In this document: piece by piece, positions 7,731 to 17,307 of the stretch
Layout: each line of letters opens with the position of its first letter
How positions within the stretch are numbered: position 1 is the first letter of the stretch
Source of the DNA: an uncultured Aeromonadales bacterium
GTDB lineage: Bacteria > Pseudomonadota > Gammaproteobacteria > Enterobacterales > Succinivibrionaceae
DNA length: 39,877 nucleotides
Reading direction: 5' to 3'
Assembly: GCA_902776275.1 (NCBI GenBank)
Contig: CACYPI010000014.1
Location: 1 to 39,877 of the forward strand
Position numbers and translations under genes: made by a program
Notes under the pieces: generated by a model
Told to the model about the DNA's origin: nothing
What the model saw: the letters and a program-made list of their open reading frames with translations, nothing else
Databases searched by the model: none

Positions 7731-9491
7731 GCCCTTGCCGCCCCGGCCGCCTGGCGAGGACTTCCCGGGGCGTGACTTCAAGACCATGCCCTTGCCGGAG
7801 CGCACGGCCGCGGCTATCTCGCGATCCTGCTTGCGCCTGGCCTTGGAGTCGGCACGCGCCCACATGCACTCGTCGGAGGCGCGCTTGCGCTCGCGGCGCA
7901 TCTGCGACTGGGTGAGCCTCACCTGCGCTGGCTTCTTCTCGGCATAGGGGTTCTCGCCGTCACGGAACTCGAGGATCACCGGCGCGCCCATGATCCCCAG
8001 GGCCTTCCTGTAGCAGTTTATGAGATAGCGGCGGTAGGCGTCGGGGATCTTGGAGGTCTTGTTGCCGTGGATCACGATCCGAGGCGGGTTGTAGCCGCCT
8101 GCGTGGGCGTACTTGAGCTTGATCCTGCGCCCGCCCGCGACCGGGGGCTCGTGCTCCTCGCAGGCGCGCCGCAGGATGCGGTTGAGCTCGGCCGAGCTGT
8201 GGCGCCTGGTGGCGCTGTCGTAGGCCTCGTCGATGGACTCGAAGAGGTTGCCCACGCCGGTGCCGTGGAGCGCGGAGATGAAGTGCACGCGCGCGAAGTC
8301 CACGAAGCCCAGGCGCTGCTGGAGCTCGAGCTTGATCTCGTCCTTGATGGAGGGATCGAGGCCGTCCCACTTGTTGACGGCGATGACCAGCGAGCGGCCC
8401 GAGTCGATGATGAAGCTCAAGATCGAGAGATCCTGATCGGTGACGTGGGCGCGCGCGTCGATGACCAATAGCGCGACGTTGCAGTCCTCGATGGCCTTCA
8501 GGGTCTTGACTATGGAGAACTTCTCGACAGCCTCGGTGACCTTGCGGCGGCGGCGCACGCCTGCCGTGTCGATGACGATGTACTTGCGCCCGGCGCGCTC
8601 AAGCGGGATGTAGATGGAGTCGCGCGTGGTGCCCGGGAAGTCGGCGACGATGACGCGCTCCTCGCCGAGCATGCGGTTGGTGAGCGTGGACTTGCCGACG
8701 TTGGGCTTGCCGACGATGGCAAACTTGACGGGGAGATCGGCAAAGGGCACGGCGGGCTTTTCAGCCTCCTGCTCCTCTCCGCCCTCGGCTCCCTCGGGCG
8801 CCTCGCCCTTTGCCATCAGGCGCTGCTTTTCGCGGAAGGCGTGCCAGTCGAAGCCGCCGCCCTGCGCGTCCATCGGCACGTTCTCCAGGAACTCGTAGCC
8901 CTCCTCCCACTCCGAGCGGGGCTTCTTGAAGGGGCTGCCCTCGTCCTCATCAGGCTCCGGGGGGAGATCGCTGTCAAGCGGCCCCTCCTCGCGCAGCACC
9001 GGGGCGACCGCATCCTCGAGCAGCACCTGGACGCCGCGGCCGTGCGCGGCCGCGGTGGGGTAGACCTCGCCCAGGCCCAGAGAGTAGAACTCGGCGCCCG
9101 CAGTCTCGGGATCTAGGCCGTCCACCTTGTTGGCGACCACGGCGCAGCGCTTGCCCGAGCGCCGGATGTAGTCGGCCACCGGGTAGTCGCCGGGCATGAT
9201 CCCAGCGCGGCAGTCGACCATGTAGAGCACGAGATCCGACTCGTCGATGGCCTGCAGCGCCTGCTCGGTCATGCGCTTGGTGAGCTCCTCGGGCTGCTCG
9301 GTGTTGTCCTCGGCGATGCCGCCGGTGTCGATGATCACGAACTCGCGCCCGTCGTAGACGGCGCGCCCGTACTTGCGGTCGCGGGTGAGCCCCGGGAAGT
9401 CCGCCACCAGCGCGTCGCGCGTCTTGGTGAGGCGGTTGAAGAGCGTCGACTTGCCGACATTCGGGCAGCCGACCAATGCGATTACTTTCAT
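7728..9491 (-). CDS. der: Ribosome biogenesis GTPase Der (EngA), extended
   Basis: Der carries two tandem GTPase domains and a KH-like domain and acts in maturation of the 50S ribosomal subunit. The ATG at 9491 (MKVIALVG) is chosen because the family starts there; an in-frame extension to 9590 is non-conserved. G1 GCPNVGKST is near residue 8 and the second G1 GKPNVGKST near 264; DTGGI and DTAGV are the G3 motifs. The protein has 587 residues against about 490 in E. coli. The extra length is an acidic, Pro/Glu-rich linker between the G domains (about residues 190-255, rich in EDE and EGGEEQE) and a basic C-terminal tail ending GGRGGKG. It is probably transcribed separately from bamB, as a terminator lies between them. 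Confidence 0.96.
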   Translation of the reverse strand: MKVIALVGCPNVGKSTLFNRLTKTRDALVADFPGLTRDRKYGRAVYDGREFVIIDTGGIAEDNTEQPEELTKRMTEQALQAIDESDLVLYMVDCRAGIMPGDYPVADYIRRSGKRCAVVANKVDGLDPETAGAEFYSLGLGEVYPTAAAHGRGVQVLLEDAVAPVLREEGPLDSDLPPEPDEDEGSPFKKPRSEWEEGYEFLENVPMDAQGGGFDWHAFREKQRLMAKGEAPEGAEGGEEQEAEKPAVPFADLPVKFAIVGKPNVGKSTLTNRMLGEERVIVADFPGTTRDSIYIPLERAGRKYIVIDTAGVRRRRKVTEAVEKFSIVKTLKAIEDCNVALLVIDARAHVTDQDLSILSFIIDSGRSLVIAVNKWDGLDPSIKDEIKLELQQRLGFVDFARVHFISALHGTGVGNLFESIDEAYDSATRRHSSAELNRILRRACEEHEPPVAGGRRIKLKYAHAGGYNPPRIVIHGNKTSKIPDAYRRYLINCYRKALGIMGAPVILEFRDGENPYAEKKPAQVRLTQSQMRRERKRASDECMWARADSKARRKQDREIAAAVRSGKGMVLKSRPGKSSPGGRGGKG

Positions 9492-9628
9492 ATGCTGATC
9501 CTGCATGCGCCCCGGAACTTGGCCCTGGGGCATTGGTGTAGGTTTAAATTCGATCTGCGCAGGGATCCCCTGCGGCGGGACAAGGCACACGCCCGCTTAT
9601 ATATACTCAAACTATAGCCCAAAACCCC

Positions 9629-9660
9629 AGGCGGCCGGGATCGCAAGGTCCCGGCCGCCT
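9629..9660 (-). terminator. Terminator of the rlmN-bamB operon
   Basis: A perfect 12-bp GC-rich stem (9629-9640 with 9649-9660, eight-base loop) follows the bamB stop by 28 bases. On the minus strand it is followed by GGGGTTTTGGG, a short U tract. Confidence 0.75.
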
Positions 9661-9688
9661 TGGCGCGCCCCCTGGCGGGGGCCTTTAG

Positions 9689-11350
9689 TCAGTAGATGCC
9701 AAAGCCGCTGGCCTTGCCATCCTCGCCCTGCTGCTTCTCAGGAGCCTGGCTGCCCTGGGCCTCGTCAGCCTTGGGTTCTGCCTTGGACTGCTTGGCGGCC
9801 TGATCCTCCTGCTCTGCAGTCTCGACCTTGCCGCTCTCGGCGCCCGAGCCCTCGGACTTGACGCCCGGCATCAGGCCGAAGCCTGCGATCTCCTGGCGGC
9901 GCTGCTTCTCAGCCTCGGCCTGGGCCTTCAGGTACTCGGTCCTCTGGCGCTCGTACTCGGCCTTCTGGCGCTTGTACTCGGCGACCCTGGCCTCGTTGGC
10001 ACGCTCCTGGGCCTCCATCTGGCTGACGATGGCCTGGGCCTGGCGGCGCCTGGCCATCAGCTGCTCCTCTGTGACCCCGCCGCCCAAGCCGCCGTAGGCG
10101 CTGCCGAAGGAAAGCCCGCTGCCTGCTGCGGCAAGCTCGTTGCGCGCGGCGGCGAGCTTGGCGCTGGCCGCGCCCTGGCCGTAGCGGTAGAGCGCGAGCT
10201 CCCCGCCCGAGGTCTGGATGAGCACGCCCTGATCGGTGACCACCGGGGTGGCGTAGACCGGGGTGTCGTCGGTGTCGTCCATGAAGTCTATCTTGCCTGA
10301 GTTGAGCGAGAGGAAGTAGACGTAGCCATCCATGTCGGCGACCACCGCGTAGTTGCCGTAGACGGCAGGCGCGGTCACGTTGCGGTTCGTGAGCTGGCCG
10401 TTCTCCCAGATCTCATGCCCGTCCTGGCGGCTTATGCAGTAGACATGGCCGTTGTCACCGGTGACCACGAACACCGAGTCATCGAAGCCGAGGTCATGCG
10501 AGCTGTGGTAGCCCAGGCGGTTGACTATGCCGTTGCTCTTGAAGGAGTACCAGACGAAGCCTGCGTTGTAGGCGCTGGTGTAAAGCTCGGAGCCCAAGAG
10601 CAGCGGGGTGCCAGCCACATCCGAGACGCGCTCGAGATCGTTGGCGCCCGAAGGCTGGGCCACGGTCACGCTGTCGAGGATCCCGCCGTCGCGCTGGGAG
10701 AGCACCAGCACCTTGCCCGAGGAGGTGCCAAGCAGCAGGGCGTCCTGCCCGACCGGCACCGGGCTTGACTGCGAGCGCAGCCTCAGCGCCCCGGAGTTGT
10801 CGCCGCTCTGCCAGAGCTGGGAGCCGTTTGCGGTGTCGTAGCAGGTGACGAGGCCGCGGGAGTCGGCCACGAAGACCTTCGAGCCGTCGGGCGCGAAGGC
10901 CGGGGCGGCCATGATCTCGGTGCCGTTGAACTTCTTCCAGCGGATCTTGCCGTCGGCGGCGTTCAAGAGGTAGACCCAGCCGTTCTCGGAGCCCACGGCG
11001 AGCAGCGAGCCCTGCACGGCCACGCCCGAGAGGCGGGCTGAGCGCTTGGAGTCGTTCTCTTCCTCGTCCCCGAGATCGGTGTGCCAGTTCTTGTCGCCTG
11101 AGGAGAGGGAGATGGAGTAGACGTCGCCGCTGCGGCCTGCCGCGTAGGCCGTCTGGCCTGACACCGCCGGGGCGAGCCTCGAGTAGAAGCCCTCGCTGCC
11201 GCCCAGGGAGTCCGACCAGATCTCGGAGGCGTCGATGGAGTTGTGCACCTCCGGGGCCTCGACCGGCTTTGCCAGATCCTTGTCAGAGGAGCAGGCGCAA
11301 AGCAGCGCCGCGCCGCACATAAGCGAGAGAACCAGGGCTTTCTTAGACAT
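9689..11350 (-). CDS. bamB: Outer-membrane assembly lipoprotein BamB with a long C-terminal tail
   Basis: BamB is the eight-bladed beta-propeller lipoprotein of the BAM complex, which folds beta-barrel proteins into the outer membrane. The start at 11350 (MSKKALVL) follows GGAGTGGAG; it gives a signal peptide with lipobox LCAC near residue 20. PQQ-like propeller repeats (SGDVYSISLSSGDKNW, NGWVYLLNAADGKIRW, GYVYFLSLNSGKID) fill residues to about 390. The normal protein ends there at about 390 residues; this one has 553. The extra part is a Gln/Glu/Arg/Lys-rich predicted coiled coil (about 430-490) and a low-complexity tail, with GFGLMP and the terminal GFGIY as related short motifs. It is the last gene of the operon, 46 bases after yfgM. 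Confidence 0.93.
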   Translation of the reverse strand: MSKKALVLSLMCGAALLCACSSDKDLAKPVEAPEVHNSIDASEIWSDSLGGSEGFYSRLAPAVSGQTAYAAGRSGDVYSISLSSGDKNWHTDLGDEEENDSKRSARLSGVAVQGSLLAVGSENGWVYLLNAADGKIRWKKFNGTEIMAAPAFAPDGSKVFVADSRGLVTCYDTANGSQLWQSGDNSGALRLRSQSSPVPVGQDALLLGTSSGKVLVLSQRDGGILDSVTVAQPSGANDLERVSDVAGTPLLLGSELYTSAYNAGFVWYSFKSNGIVNRLGYHSSHDLGFDDSVFVVTGDNGHVYCISRQDGHEIWENGQLTNRNVTAPAVYGNYAVVADMDGYVYFLSLNSGKIDFMDDTDDTPVYATPVVTDQGVLIQTSGGELALYRYGQGAASAKLAAARNELAAAGSGLSFGSAYGGLGGGVTEEQLMARRRQAQAIVSQMEAQERANEARVAEYKRQKAEYERQRTEYLKAQAEAEKQRRQEIAGFGLMPGVKSEGSGAESGKVETAEQEDQAAKQSKAEPKADEAQGSQAPEKQQGEDGKASGFGIY

Positions 11351-11396
11351 CACTCCACTCCTTGCGTCGACTGCGCGGCCCCTGGCCGCGCTGCCT

Positions 11397-12098
11397 TCAC
11401 AGATCCTTGTTGTCACCAGCCTTGGCCAGGGCTTCAGCCTGGGCCTTGGCCATCTCGAAGGCGGGCTTGTCGCCTTCCTTGGCGACCGAGTCGAGCTTCA
11501 TCTGCAGCAGGCCGCTTATCTGCTGCCCGGCATCGGTCAGGGCCTTGGCCGACTTGAGGTAGGCATCCCTGGCCCCGTCGCGATCGCCCTTCTTCAGGAG
11601 GATGTCGCCGCGGATCTCGTCCTTCTGGGCCTCATAGGCCTTGGACTTGACGCCGTCGAGGGCCTTCACGGCCTCGTCGTCCTTGCCTGCCTGGGCGAGG
11701 ATCCGCGCCAGGTTGAGGCTCGCCTGCGGGGCGATCAGATCGCCGCCGTTTGCGGCGGCGAACCTGGCGTTATTTGCTGCTTCATCGAACTTGCCCTGGC
11801 GCGACTGCGCGGAGGCCAGGTCGAGCGCCAAAAGCGCCCCGTAGACGTCCTTGTGGGAGTCCATGAAGGCCTTGGCGTCCGCCTCGGCCTTGGCGTCGCC
11901 TGCGGACACGCGGTTTTGCAGCGTGTACATCGCCAGGGCCTGCTCCTGGGAGTCGTGGAGCTTGTAGGACTGGTACTGGCGGAAGCCGATGAGGCCCGCC
12001 AGCGCGATGGCCACGCCAAGCGCTATGGGCTTCCAGTTCTCATGCCACCACTTGCGGACTACTTCTTCCCTCTCGTGGTCGTCGGTCAATACATCCAT
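11397..12098 (-). CDS. yfgM: YfgM, ancillary SecYEG/BAM-linked periplasmic chaperone-like protein
   Basis: A 233-residue single-pass inner-membrane protein: short cytoplasmic N-terminus (DDHEREEVVRKWWHENWK), one membrane segment near residues 24-42, and a periplasmic TPR-like helical domain. In E. coli YfgM binds the SecYEG translocon together with PpiD. The ATG at 12098 is chosen because AGGTGG lies seven bases before it; a TTG at 12119 and ATG at 12104 are alternatives. The standard hisS-yfgM-bamB order supports the call. Confidence 0.9.
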   Translation of the reverse strand: MDVLTDDHEREEVVRKWWHENWKPIALGVAIALAGLIGFRQYQSYKLHDSQEQALAMYTLQNRVSAGDAKAEADAKAFMDSHKDVYGALLALDLASAQSRQGKFDEAANNARFAAANGGDLIAPQASLNLARILAQAGKDDEAVKALDGVKSKAYEAQKDEIRGDILLKKGDRDGARDAYLKSAKALTDAGQQISGLLQMKLDSVAKEGDKPAFEMAKAQAEALAKAGDNKDL

Positions 12099-12115
12099 CG
12101 TCATTCCACCTGCTG

Positions 12116-13399
12116 TCAATTGCCTGCGAGCATGTCCCCGAGAGCCCTCACGGCCTCCTCGAGGGGGAGGGTGCGCTGCTGCGCATCCTTGCTACGCAAG
12201 TCTTTTATGGTAACAGAATTATCCTTCATTTCCTGATCCCCGAGGATGGCCGCCGCGCGCGCCATGGCCTTGTCGGCCTGGCGGAACTGGCGCTTGAAGG
12301 AGCCGCCGCCGCAGTGGGAGAACACGCGCACGCCGGGGAGCGCCTGGCGCAGCGCCGAGGACACCTTCATTGCGTAGGCGTCAACGCCCTCGCCCGCGCT
12401 GATGACCGAGAGGTCCCAGCGGGGCTTGGGCTTTAAGATCCCCAAGTTCGTGAGGATGAGGATGAGGCGCTCAAGCCCCAGGCCGAAGCCCACGGCCTTG
12501 GTTGGCTGCCCGCCCAGCTGCTCCACGAGGCCGTCGTAGCGGCCGCCGCCGCAGACGGTGCCCTGGGCGCCAAGCTCGGAGCTCACCCACTCGAAGACGG
12601 TGAGGTTGTAGTAGTCGAGGCCGCGCACCAGGCGCTCGTTGATCTCGTACTTGATGCCCTGCGCGTCGAGCAGCCGGCGCAGCCCGTCGAAGTGGGCGCG
12701 GGTCTCCGGCCCGAAGTGGTCGGAGAGCTTCGGGGCGGACTTTAGGAGCTCGATGACGTGCGGATCCTTGGTGTCGAGCACGCGCAGCGGGTTCGTGGAG
12801 GTGCGGCGCTTGGAGTCCTCGTCAAGCTCGTCGAAGTGATCCTTCAGGAACGCCACCAGGCTTTCGCGGTAGGCCGCGCGCTCCTGCGCGCTGCCCAGGG
12901 AGTTCAACTGCAGCGTCAGGCGGTCCTGAATGCCAAAGCGCTTCCAGATCTCGTTCGTCATGCCGATTATCTGCGCATCGATGTCCGGGCCGTCGAGTCC
13001 GAAGACCTCGCAGCCCATCTGGTGGAACTCGCGCAGCCTGCCCTTCTGCGGGCGCTCGTGGCGGTACATGGGGCCCATGTACCACAGGCGCTGCTCCTGG
13101 TTGTAGATGAGGCTGTGCTCGAGGCAGCAGCGCACGCATCCGGCGGTGCCCTCGGGGCGCAGCGAGAGCATCTCGCCGCTGCGGTCCTCGAAGGTGTACA
13201 TCTCCTTCTCGACCACGTCGGTGACCTCGCCGATGGCGCGGTTGAAGAGCGCGGTGTGCTCGAGGGCCGGGGTGCGGACCTCGCTGTAGCCGTAGGACTC
13301 GACCACCGAGCGGAGCACCTGCTCGGCCTGCTGCCACACCGAGGTGTCCTCGGGGAGCAGGTCATTCATGCCGCGCACGGCCTGTACTGACAATGCCAT
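12116..13399 (-). CDS. hisS: Histidyl-tRNA synthetase
   Basis: A 427-residue class II synthetase that charges tRNA-His in the cytoplasm. Motif 2 (RPEGTAG, then [16 protein letters not shown]), the histidine-binding [16 protein letters not shown] segment and GGGRYDGL are all present, followed by motif 3 (GFGLGLERL) and the C-terminal anticodon-binding domain. The length matches the E. coli enzyme. It starts six bases after the ispG stop, and its ribosome-binding site lies inside the end of ispG, suggesting coupling. Confidence 0.98.
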   Translation of the reverse strand: MALSVQAVRGMNDLLPEDTSVWQQAEQVLRSVVESYGYSEVRTPALEHTALFNRAIGEVTDVVEKEMYTFEDRSGEMLSLRPEGTAGCVRCCLEHSLIYNQEQRLWYMGPMYRHERPQKGRLREFHQMGCEVFGLDGPDIDAQIIGMTNEIWKRFGIQDRLTLQLNSLGSAQERAAYRESLVAFLKDHFDELDEDSKRRTSTNPLRVLDTKDPHVIELLKSAPKLSDHFGPETRAHFDGLRRLLDAQGIKYEINERLVRGLDYYNLTVFEWVSSELGAQGTVCGGGRYDGLVEQLGGQPTKAVGFGLGLERLILILTNLGILKPKPRWDLSVISAGEGVDAYAMKVSSALRQALPGVRVFSHCGGGSFKRQFRQADKAMARAAAILGDQEMKDNSVTIKDLRSKDAQQRTLPLEEAVRALGDMLAGN

Positions 13400-13405
13400 T
13401 TGTAT

Positions 13406-14536
13406 TCAGACTTCCTTTTCAGACTTGATTGTGTTGCCGCCGGTGGCGCCGCCGCGCGCGATCCTCGCACGCACGCGGCTCTCGAGCGCATCTGCCGTCT
13501 GGGCGGCCTCGACGCGCCCCTGGAGCACGCCGTCCTCGTAGACGAGGCAGCGCCCGCCCCCGCCGCCGCAGACTGCGATGTCGGCGCGCAGCGCCTCGCC
13601 CGGGCCGTTCACGACGCAGCCCATCACGGCTATCTTGAGCTCCTGCCTCACGTCGGAGAGGCGCGACTCGAGCGCCTTGACCACCCCCACCACGTCGATG
13701 GCGTGGCGCGAGCAGGTCGGGCAGGCGACGATCTCGACCCCGCGCGACCTCAGGTGCATGCCCTTCAGGATGGCCCATCCGGCCCTGACCTCCTCGACGG
13801 GATCGGCTGCGAGCGAGACGCGGATGGTGTCGCCGATGCCCTCGCGCAGAAGCCAGGAGATCCCCATGGCTGAGAGCACGGTGCCCGACATCAGGCCGCC
13901 TGCCTCGGTGATCCCAAGGTGCAGCGGCGCATCGGTCTTGGAGGCGAGCAGCTCGTAGGCCCCGACGCAGAGCATGATCTCAGAGGCCTTGGCCGAGAAG
14001 GCGTAGTTGCGAAAGCCGTGCGACTCGAGCACGTCGGCTGCGCGCAGCGCGGCCTCGGCCATGGCCTGCGGGCACGGGGCGCCGTATTTCTTCAACAGAT
14101 CCTTGTCGAGCGATCCGGCGTTCACGCCCACGCGTATGGGCAGTCCGTGATCCTCGGCGGCGCGGCAGACCGCCTCGATGCGCTCGCGCGATCCGATGTT
14201 GCCAGGGTTGATGCGCAGCGCCGCCGCGCCTTCCGAGGCGCACTTCACCGCGATGCGGTAGTCGAAGTGGATGTCGGCGACTATGGGCACCGTGGAGGCC
14301 TTGCAGATCCTTGAGAATGGATCGCAGGCCTCGAGCGTCGGCACCGAGACGCGGACGATGTCCGCCCCGGCATCGGCAAGCGCGCGCACCTGGGAGAGCG
14401 TCCCCTCCACGTCCATGGTGTCGGTCGAGGTCATGCTCTGCACGCTCACCGGGGCGAGGCCGCCTATCTTGACGCCGCCGACGTCAATCTGGCGCGACTT
14501 GCGGCGCCTGGGCAGGCTGTACTTCCACTCTTGCAT
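13406..14536 (-). CDS. ispG: (E)-4-hydroxy-3-methylbut-2-enyl-diphosphate synthase IspG
   Basis: IspG converts methylerythritol cyclodiphosphate to HMBPP in the MEP isoprenoid pathway, using a 4Fe-4S cluster. The 376-residue protein has the N-terminal TIM-barrel part (VQSMTSTDTMDVEGTLSQ, DIHFDYRIA) and the C-terminal cluster cysteines in CPTCSRHAID near 271-274 and MGCVVNGPGEA near 306, whose Glu is the third-domain acidic ligand. The length fits the short bacterial form. AGGA precedes the ATG. It sits between rodZ and hisS, as in most gammaproteobacteria. As an Fe-S enzyme it depends on a cysteine desulfurase such as the IscS encoded at 19697-20869. Confidence 0.98.
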   Translation of the reverse strand: MQEWKYSLPRRRKSRQIDVGGVKIGGLAPVSVQSMTSTDTMDVEGTLSQVRALADAGADIVRVSVPTLEACDPFSRICKASTVPIVADIHFDYRIAVKCASEGAAALRINPGNIGSRERIEAVCRAAEDHGLPIRVGVNAGSLDKDLLKKYGAPCPQAMAEAALRAADVLESHGFRNYAFSAKASEIMLCVGAYELLASKTDAPLHLGITEAGGLMSGTVLSAMGISWLLREGIGDTIRVSLAADPVEEVRAGWAILKGMHLRSRGVEIVACPTCSRHAIDVVGVVKALESRLSDVRQELKIAVMGCVVNGPGEALRADIAVCGGGGGRCLVYEDGVLQGRVEAAQTADALESRVRARIARGGATGGNTIKSEKEV

Positions 14537-14546
14537 CGCGCTGTCC

Positions 14547-16022
14547 TCAGCGGGTCGGGAGGTCGAAGCCGACGTTCTTGCCCGAGCCTGCCGCGACCGT
14601 GCCGCCGTTGTAGCTCACCGCGATCTGCGAGCTGTCGGAGACCTCGATGCGGATGGGCGGCATGCCGGTGGCGCTGACGCTCTGGCCCGCCTTGAAGGAG
14701 CCCTGCTTGAGCACCTTGCCGTTGCCGAGGATCCTGAGGTAAACAGGCCCCTTGACCCTGACTGACACGCTGTTGAGCGAGCCGATGTCGCGGCGGTTGA
14801 CCACCCTGGCGCTGACGGTGCGCACGCTGGGCAGCGACGCAGGAGCGGCCTTGGCCGCGTCATCCTTCGCCTTGTCCTTGGCCTCGTCCTTGCGCTGGCT
14901 CTTTAGGATCTCGTCCTTGCCCTTGGCGCCGTCCCTGGCGCCTGCCGGCACGGCAAGCGCGAGCTTGCCTTCAGCAGGGGCCGGTGCGGCGGCGCTTCCC
15001 TGCGCAGGCTGCGCGGGGGCCGCCTGCGAGCCTGCCTGGGCTGCAGGAGCGGCGTTCTTGAGGCCCTCGTGCACGGCCGCCTCGGCCGCCGCGCCCTTGA
15101 CGCTCAGCGCGCCGTCGGCGCTTTGCGCGGGGGCTGCCTTGTCATCCTGGGGCTTCTGGGCCTTGGCGATGATGTCGTTGGTGCCAAGATCCAAGGCCTG
15201 CTGGCGGGCCATCTGGGTGTTGCTGTCCAAGGCCTCGGGGGCCGGGGCCTCGGCAGGGGCGCCCTGGCTGGGGCCCATCGGCTCGATGGAGCCCTCCTCG
15301 CTTGCCTGGCGCACCTGCTGCTGGGCGCCGGGGCTCAAGGTCAGGGCGCCTGACTCAGCCTCGGGATCCGGGCCCCCGCCTGCGAGCTTCACGCCGATCG
15401 CAATGCCGACTGCAAGCACCGCCGCGGCAAGCAGGATCAGGATGATGATCTTGAGGGGCTTCACCCCGCCGCGGCGCGCCCCCGCTTGCGGGCGGGCGGC
15501 GGCTTCGGCCGCCGCGCGGCTCACGTTCTGGCGGTAGAGCGAGACCACGGCGGCGGGATCGACGTTGACGAGCTTGGCGTAGGCGGTGAGATAGGCGGTG
15601 GCAAAGGGCACCGCGGTCTGCTGGTTCAAGCGGTCGTGCTCGAGATCCGAGACTGTGTTGACGCGCACGTTGAGCCGAAGCGCGACCTCGCGCAGGCTCA
15701 GCCCGAGCATCTCGCGGGCGTGCTTTAAGATGGCGCCCGGCATGTTCGGGACCTTGTCGTCGGGAAGCTCCGGGGTCACCGGCACGCGGTCGGGATCATC
15801 GCCGTTTGGAAAGTCGGATGCGGCGTCGGCGGCCGCGCCCAAGTCGGGCGCTCCCATGCCGATGTCTGGCTGCGAGAGATCCTGCGCGCTGAAGGGGCGC
15901 GGCTCACCAGCCTGTCCCTGGGCGGCAGCGGGCTTTGCGGGTGAGGGCTCCTGCACAGCTGGCTTTTCCTGCTCCTGCGGCGCGTCCTGCGCGCCTGAGA
16001 GCTTCAATTCGTTTGCGTCCAT
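14547..16022 (-). CDS. rodZ: Cytoskeleton protein RodZ with an N-terminal extension
   Basis: RodZ links the MreB cytoskeleton to the cell-wall machinery through the inner membrane. A helix-turn-helix XRE-type domain (LKHAREMLGLSLREVALRL...) starts near residue 95, a basic juxtamembrane stretch and one membrane helix lie near 180-210, then a long Ala/Pro/Lys-rich linker and a C-terminal beta domain (DUF4115; PVYLRILGNGKVL). E. coli RodZ has the helix-turn-helix at its very N-terminus, so about 80 acidic, Pro/Gln-rich residues are extra here. The ATG at 16022 is chosen for AAGGAG six bases upstream; an ATG at 16094, only nine bases after rlmN, with AGGA before it, would add 24 residues. The protein has about 491 residues against 337 in E. 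coli. Confidence 0.9.
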   Translation of the reverse strand: MDANELKLSGAQDAPQEQEKPAVQEPSPAKPAAAQGQAGEPRPFSAQDLSQPDIGMGAPDLGAAADAASDFPNGDDPDRVPVTPELPDDKVPNMPGAILKHAREMLGLSLREVALRLNVRVNTVSDLEHDRLNQQTAVPFATAYLTAYAKLVNVDPAAVVSLYRQNVSRAAAEAAARPQAGARRGGVKPLKIIILILLAAAVLAVGIAIGVKLAGGGPDPEAESGALTLSPGAQQQVRQASEEGSIEPMGPSQGAPAEAPAPEALDSNTQMARQQALDLGTNDIIAKAQKPQDDKAAPAQSADGALSVKGAAAEAAVHEGLKNAAPAAQAGSQAAPAQPAQGSAAAPAPAEGKLALAVPAGARDGAKGKDEILKSQRKDEAKDKAKDDAAKAAPASLPSVRTVSARVVNRRDIGSLNSVSVRVKGPVYLRILGNGKVLKQGSFKAGQSVSATGMPPIRIEVSDSSQIAVSYNGGTVAAGSGKNVGFDLPTR

Positions 16023-16103
16023 TACCGGCTCCTTGTGCAGGTTTGCTTCGGGGCGGCCGGATGCGCGGCGCTGCCCCCTCAGATGCTTGCTCATGATGCT
16101 GTC

Positions 16104-17201
16104 CTAGATCTGCCTTGAGGCGATGCGCTCCAAGCGGTTCTTGACCTGGCCGGCCAGCTGGCCGCAGGCGGCCGCGATGTCATCGCCGCGCGTGGTGCGC
16201 TTGACCACGGTGAAGCCCGCGTCCGACAGGATCCGGAAGAACCTCTCGACGCGGTTCCCCGACGGGCGCCTGAACGAGGCGCCGTCGTGGGGGTTGTAGG
16301 GAATGAGGTTTATCTTGCACGGGATGGCCTTGAGCAGGCGGCAGAGCGCTTGCGCCTGATCTATCCCGTCGTTCACCCCGTCGAGCAGCACGTACTCGAT
16401 GGTGACCTTGCCGCAGTTGGCGTTGGACTTGTCCAGGTACTCGCGCACCGCGCCGAGCACCTCGGCTATGGGGTACTTGCGGTTTACCGGCACGAGGGTG
16501 TCGCGCAGCGCGTCGTCGGGGGCGTGCAGCGAGAGCGCCAGCGCCACGTCGACCTTGCCGGCGATGCGCCTGATGATCGGGGCGATGCCGGAGGTCGAGA
16601 TGGTCACGCGGCGCTTGGAGAGGGCGAACGCGTAGTCCGAGAGCAGGATCCCGCAGGCCCCGAGCACCGGCTTTAGGTTCAAGAGCGGCTCGCCCATGCC
16701 CATCATCACCACGTTGGAGATCGGCTTGTGCTCCTCGTTCTTCGAGAAACCCACGGTGCAGGCGGCGCGCCAGACCTGGCCTATGATCTCAGAGAGCGTG
16801 AGGTTGCGCCCGAAGCCCGAGTAGCCGGTGCGGCAGAACGCGCAGCCCACCGGGCAGCCGGCCTGGGTCGAGATGCACAGCGTGTTGCGCCCTTCCTCGG
16901 GGATGAGCACGGTCTCGACGAGCTGGCCGCCGCCGATGTCCAGCGCCCACTTGATGGTGCCGTCACGCGAGTGCTGCTCCGAGACCACCTCGGGGGCGCG
17001 GATCTCGCACTTCTCCTTGAGGATCTCGCGGAAGTCCTTGGCGATGTTGGTCATGCAGTCGAAGTCGGAGGCGCCGAACTGATAGATCCAGCGCAGGATC
17101 TGCTGGGCGCGGAAGGGCTTCTGCCCAAGCGAGACCATGAAGTCCCTCATCTCGTCGACCGAGAGGTTCAGGAGGTTGGTTTTAGGAGTAGGGTCGGACA
17201 C
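16104..17201 (-). CDS. rlmN: Dual-specificity 23S rRNA/tRNA adenine-C2 methyltransferase RlmN
   Basis: A radical-SAM enzyme that methylates A2503 of 23S rRNA and A37 of some tRNAs. The cluster motif CPVGCAFC is near residues 115-122, and the catalytic C-terminal cysteine appears as AACGQLAG near 346. The GTG at 17201 is chosen: AAGG lies eight bases upstream and the product then begins MSDPTPKTNLLNL, like other family members. An in-frame GTG at 17210 overlaps that ribosome-binding site. It is the first gene of rlmN-rodZ-ispG-hisS-yfgM-bamB, with a perfect -10 box about 40 bases upstream. Confidence 0.96.
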   Translation of the reverse strand: MSDPTPKTNLLNLSVDEMRDFMVSLGQKPFRAQQILRWIYQFGASDFDCMTNIAKDFREILKEKCEIRAPEVVSEQHSRDGTIKWALDIGGGQLVETVLIPEEGRNTLCISTQAGCPVGCAFCRTGYSGFGRNLTLSEIIGQVWRAACTVGFSKNEEHKPISNVVMMGMGEPLLNLKPVLGACGILLSDYAFALSKRRVTISTSGIAPIIRRIAGKVDVALALSLHAPDDALRDTLVPVNRKYPIAEVLGAVREYLDKSNANCGKVTIEYVLLDGVNDGIDQAQALCRLLKAIPCKINLIPYNPHDGASFRRPSGNRVERFFRILSDAGFTVVKRTTRGDDIAAACGQLAGQVKNRLERIASRQI

Positions 17202-17239
17202 TGCATGCACCTTTGTATCTGCCTTTGTGGCAGATGCGA

Positions 17240-17245
17240 ATTATA
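17240..17245 (-). promoter_or_regulatory. -10 box of the rlmN operon promoter
   Basis: A perfect TATAAT on the minus strand, about 39 bases before the GTG start. The -35 region is poor (TTTGGG or TTGGGG at 16-17 bases). It is the first plausible promoter of the six-gene operon. Confidence 0.55.
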
Positions 17246-17251
17246 CATCGT

Positions 17252-17296
17252 ATGCCGCATCCCCCAAAGGCGCGGAGCGCCTGCGGGATGCGGCAT
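17252..17296. repeat. Long nested inverted repeat
   Basis: A perfect 12-bp inverted repeat (ATGCCGCATCCC at 252-263 of this kilobase with its complement at 285-296) encloses a second perfect 6-bp hairpin (17268-17273 with 17277-17282). It lies just upstream of the rlmN -10 box. It could fold in RNA of either strand or as a cruciform. Confidence 0.7.
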
Positions 17297-17307
17297 TGCG
17301 TAATGGC

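Noticed and set aside
11235..12236. 333-codon plus-strand frame across bamB and yfgM
   Set aside because: It spans two conserved minus-strand genes and their gap, with no ribosome-binding site and no recognisable domain.
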